A DNA stretch of 64,000 nt, taken from positions 15,064,001 through 15,128,000 of the forward strand of contig NC_088316.1 in assembly GCF_910592395.1 (NCBI RefSeq), in the 5' to 3' direction. The notes below the pieces were generated by a model. The model had not been told where the DNA came from and made no database searches. It saw only the letters and a program-made list of their open reading frames with translations. Below are positions 60,347 to 64,000 of the stretch, piece after piece. The stretch's first letter is position 1. Each line of letters begins with the position of its first letter. This DNA is from Lineus longissimus. Its lineage: Eukaryota > Nemertea > Pilidiophora > Heteronemertea > Lineidae. The position numbers were made by a program, and so were the translations under genes.

Positions 60347-60716
60347 CAAGTCTTAGATCTGTGTACCTAGAATATCAAGATTCTTCCCTTTCTAACCATC
60401 CCTCTCAGTGATGCAACAATGGCAATTGGCCTTACCAAAGAGGGACCACTGATAGTATGAACCGAAATGTCAAGCCATGGCCCTCATTGCTCGATGTCAT
60501 CTCAAACATTCTCAAGCCAATCTCTCACCAAGTCTTAGATCTGTGTACCTAGAATATCAAGATTCTTCCCTTTCTGACCATCCCTCTCAGTGATGACATC
60601 AATGGCAACTGGCCTTACCAAAGAAAGACCACTGATAGTATGAACCGAAATGTCAGGCCATGGCCCTTTGTCCTTGCTCAATGTCATCTCAAACATTCTC
60701 AAGCCAATCTCTCACC
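60347..60716. repeat. 182-bp tandem duplication
   Basis: 60347-60528 and 60529-60716 are head-to-tail copies starting CAAGTCTTAGATCTGTGTAC and ending CAAGCCAATCTCTCAC. They differ by a few substitutions and small indels (for example GATGCAACAATGG against GATGACATCAATGG). A 71-codon frame crosses the second copy's end and is not shared by the first. Confidence 0.95.
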
Positions 60717-62941
60717 ACAACCACACGAGACATCAACATCATACAGATGCCATTCTTTACCCATAACCCCTGAGGACATGCCACATCGATTGACGTGGTC
60801 ACCCTATTTGTTGCACCACATCACCTCGGCGCTAATTATCTTGCGAGTTAATTAGTATTGATTCGTGAACAAAGATGTGGATGAATTCCGTGAACGCATG
60901 CTTGATATTGATGATTAGTTTATTAGGCGAAGGTATTCAATAATTTGTCAAAGCTCAAATGAACAGAATCTTTTGGTTTCAAAACTCCTCTTAAAATATA
61001 CTAACCTTGATTTCAGTGTTCAAATGAGTTTTTGACTGACTTCAAATCTGTAAAGACAGAAGAGGAGAAAAAATGTAAGAATTATGATTCATACAGACTT
61101 GCCACTTTTGCTCAAGGCTCGATGCCCATGCCGTTTTTAAAATTTTTAAGACCATCAAACATCCAAACGAGGACTTTTAAAGTGTGGCATGGTGATAGGG
61201 GAGAAGTCTGACATGTCGATTAGTCACGATGAACATGATTACGTTATCACCAATACCTAAGCAGCAACATATAGTCGAAAACTTTAAAGGATGAAAGATT
61301 GGCAAACAGATGGACGGACAAAGCACATGTTGACATTATCCTATAGCTTACTCAAGCCGAGGGTTAATAAGGGCCCTGAACCACATTTTCTCCGTTAATA
61401 ATGTTCAATGCTACAAATTATCCAATTTCCACTACTTAATCAACAAGAAAATTGATTTCAACTGAATAATTGAACAGGTCCTCCCACTAATTATTATTTA
61501 TACCCAAAAGGGAAGGAAGCAGTTTGAACTTTGAAGGTCACACAATATTAGCAATGAATCTTATTGATTATTTGCACATGATAGGAAATTGTCCAGACAT
61601 ATATTGATATAAATAACGGATTACATTTACGGTTACATATTTTGTATGTAGAGCAGACTTATTGATATCAGCTTGGATACTAAAGGTTAGCTTTGATATC
61701 AAATCTGGCAATCTGGGAGGGTTTTGCAAGACCAGGATATTTCCAAGCAACAACACCTTCATTTAATCACGTAACTACAACCCATAAAATATCCGTGCTT
61801 TTAGAATAGACTCATTAAATAGGGTTAATAATGGGAGTGGTACCAAAACCAAGTTTATTGATTAACATAACACAATCAATTACTGGTATAGCAGCAGCAT
61901 CAGAACAAGGAAACCCATTACCATGCATGGCATCCGTTACTACACAAATTCTGCGCTAAAATATCTTCAAATATTTGATGGTTACAACAACAATGCCCAG
62001 GGATTTTATAAATAGGTGGGAGTGGACGCTGTTTTATTCTACCTGGAGCGGCCACATTCTGCAAAACTGAGGCTTTGCCAGAATGCAATGAAACCTCTCT
62101 CTAAATGAAATAACCAGAGCCACAATTACGTTCTTTTCTCACAGTCTGACAACCTCACTCAACTGCAATGAATCCCATTTCCTGAACTGAAATTTGGTCC
62201 ATTGAAAGTGACAAATTCTGTGTCTGCCACATTTATATCTGAGCCAAATTTGATAAACAGTTTATTCAAAGGATTTTACTTTCCAATTTGCATCTTTTTT
62301 CTTGAAAAGTGTAAAAATTTTAATCAAATTTGGTCGCACATTACCGCACATGACTATCGATTTTAATCTGTTTTGCGAAATTACACCCAATTGCAACCCG
62401 CCAGACATGAAGTTTTTGAATCACAATAGCTACGCTTATAACAGTCAAATGTTGATAGAACCGGTTCAAGAGTACTTGGAAAGTGTCATTAATACGTCAT
62501 TAATGTGTTAATGGTAACACAATCTACAGAATCTATTTCTTTGAAGTACATCAAATAGTGAACTTTCAAGCAACAGAACCTAAAACTGCTGATTTTTCAC
62601 TCAACTGCGCTTCAACTGAAACCAATTTTGTCTGACTTATTTCTGGCAAAGCGGTGCCAACAGCAACATTTTCAACCAATTACCGACAAGTTAATAGGAT
62701 TTGTGAAATAAAATGACATCATTCAAGCGTCCAGGAACTAATTATCAGCAGCATGTTGCTAGCGTAGCCGAGAGCAATCCGTCATGACTACACTACTATG
62801 CTGAATACATCACATTCCAGGAATTCATAAGTAGCCAGTTTAAAGCACATCTTGGCAGCAAACCTCAAACCCATCATATGAGAGAAGCTGATTTGGTCCA
62901 GTGGCCATGTCTTTACTGTTCTTTCTGTTAGTGGTGTGACC
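60717..62941. other. No gene seen
   Basis: Frames of 64-69 codons, none recognisable. Many TAATTA and TTAATTAG words near 60835-60930 reflect AT-rich DNA. Confidence 0.4.
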
Positions 62942-63135
62942 AGACACAGGGGCGGATCCAGTAGCCAGAAAATGAGGAGATGTGTGCAGAAGTTCTCATC
63001 AACACTCCTGGCGTGTTTCAAAAATGCATGGTCCATTTCAAAGATTTTTCATGAAATAGGCCAATGGAGCGGTGGAGGGAGCATCAAGTATGCCGGCCAC
63101 TCCTTGCCCCACTCCTTGGATCCACGCCTGAGACA
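62942..63135. mobile_element. 184-bp TIR element, CAGGGGCGGATCCAG end
   Basis: The element spans 62947-63130. The left end is CAGGGGCGGATCCAG and the inverted right end is CAGGCGTGGATCCAA, agreeing at 12 of 15 bases. AGACA lies directly outside both ends (62942-62946 and 63131-63135), a likely 5-bp target duplication. GGGGCGGATCCAG ends occur in widespread hAT-like MITEs, but hAT elements normally make 8-bp duplications, so the superfamily is uncertain. An 81-codon frame across it is incidental. Confidence 0.6.
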
Positions 63136-64000
63136 GAAGAGTATTCCCGTTGGTCCTTTGATACCCCGAGAGACCAATTAAGTATTCAGTGACCTTGTCA
63201 GGTTTCAGGACCTGCAATGACTACTGATTGTCCGAGGCTGTCTCCGACGTTTCCTATCAATCCCAAATGATGGCTGTGTGACATCCTGAAGCCATTAATC
63301 TTGATTTACCAAATCCGCCCATGGATTATCGTGAGTAAAACGGTAAGCACTAGGATGTAAAAGCAAGGCCCATTAGCAAATTTCCTTCATCCAACAGCTG
63401 GGCTTGGCTGGTCTGATAGCAATTACGATGAGGCAATGACATTGGGGGGGGGGGCTGAGAATGCATAGAGTACCAACATCACTAAGATGGCCTTGGACAG
63501 ATTCACACCCCCACATCAATAACACTGAACGACGCATAATACATTTTGTCAGATAATCTTCATTTGGACTACGCTCAATCATAAATGTAAGACTCCACCA
63601 TTCTCGGCAGCTCTTTCAGTCATAGAAATATCACAAATATTTTTCAAAGGTTGCACTTCTGCCTCACGTTCCATCTTCTTTCAGCGAGCTGCTATAAATG
63701 GTAACATTACTCAAACTAATTGTTCAAACCATGGCAAAAATAGAACTGACATAATATACAACAGCTTAGCAGCCTTTGTGAATAATGCATGATTTTTTAT
63801 TTTCTTGTGACAGTCATGACTTTGCTTTTCAGATAAAACATCATTTCGACATGAGATGTTGTCTACATTTGCACCATAAAGTTACCATTGCTTTAGAAAA
63901 GGCAATGAAATATGATCCCAAACATCATCATTTGCCAGAGGCTGGGCTTTAGATATCACAACAACTTTCAGCAACCTGCCATGATTCCTAAATGGCACAG
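63136..64000. other. No gene seen; poly-G run
   Basis: An 11-base G run lies at 63444-63454. One 69-codon minus-strand frame and no other structure. Confidence 0.45.

Noticed and set aside
1-64000. CRISPR arrays, operons, rRNA or spliceosomal RNA genes
   Set aside because: No regularly spaced identical repeats with unique spacers, no tightly packed long frames, and no recognisable rRNA or snRNA sequence were seen.

Overview
The window looks like nuclear DNA from an invertebrate animal, probably marine (mollusc, echinoderm, hemichordate or lancelet grade; the sequence does not settle which). Three things point there: an AT-leaning background with almost no long open frames, many small non-autonomous DNA transposons, and repeat types common in those genomes. 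The repeats include GACCT-cored tandem units ending in a GAC microsatellite and hairpin, LINE 3' ends of the AAAGCGCTTTATAA type, and a tRNA-derived SINE. There is no sign of operons, bacterial genes or CRISPR.

I found no protein-coding gene or exon that I can support. The longest open frame is 177 codons (13879-14412), about the size expected by chance in this much sequence. It is overlapped on the other strand by a 133-codon frame and resembles no family I know. The window is best read as intergenic or long-intron DNA; short exons could still have been missed.

Layout. 1-265 is the edge of a decayed tandem array. 0.3-10.4 kb is featureless. 10.4-12.5 kb holds a dispersed-repeat fragment and then a Helentron-like element with three roughly 300-bp core units, a GAC microsatellite and a perfect terminal hairpin. 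19.7-20.2 kb is an old tandem array. 23997-24339 is a MITE with perfect TTAA target duplications and a dense set of promoter-type motifs. 26.7-31.9 kb is the repeat-rich core: an L2-like LINE tail, a 1070-bp-period segmental duplication with a 578-bp MITE inserted in one copy only, and mutable arrays after it. 32.4-34.8 kb holds two small TIR elements. 37-38.9, 43.2, 47, 50.8-51.5, 52.9-54.1, 54.8-55.3, 58.5-59.2 and 60.3-60.7 kb hold tandem duplications of very different ages, including an 11-copy minisatellite and a SINE. 62947-63130 is a TIR element with a likely 5-bp target duplication. Two intervals (25.6-25.8 and 45.5-45.75 kb) have clusters of developmental transcription-factor-like motifs and may be cis-regulatory.

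The main themes are pervasive local tandem duplication and a varied set of non-autonomous transposons, two of which carry promoter-like motifs. I did not find a new coding system.
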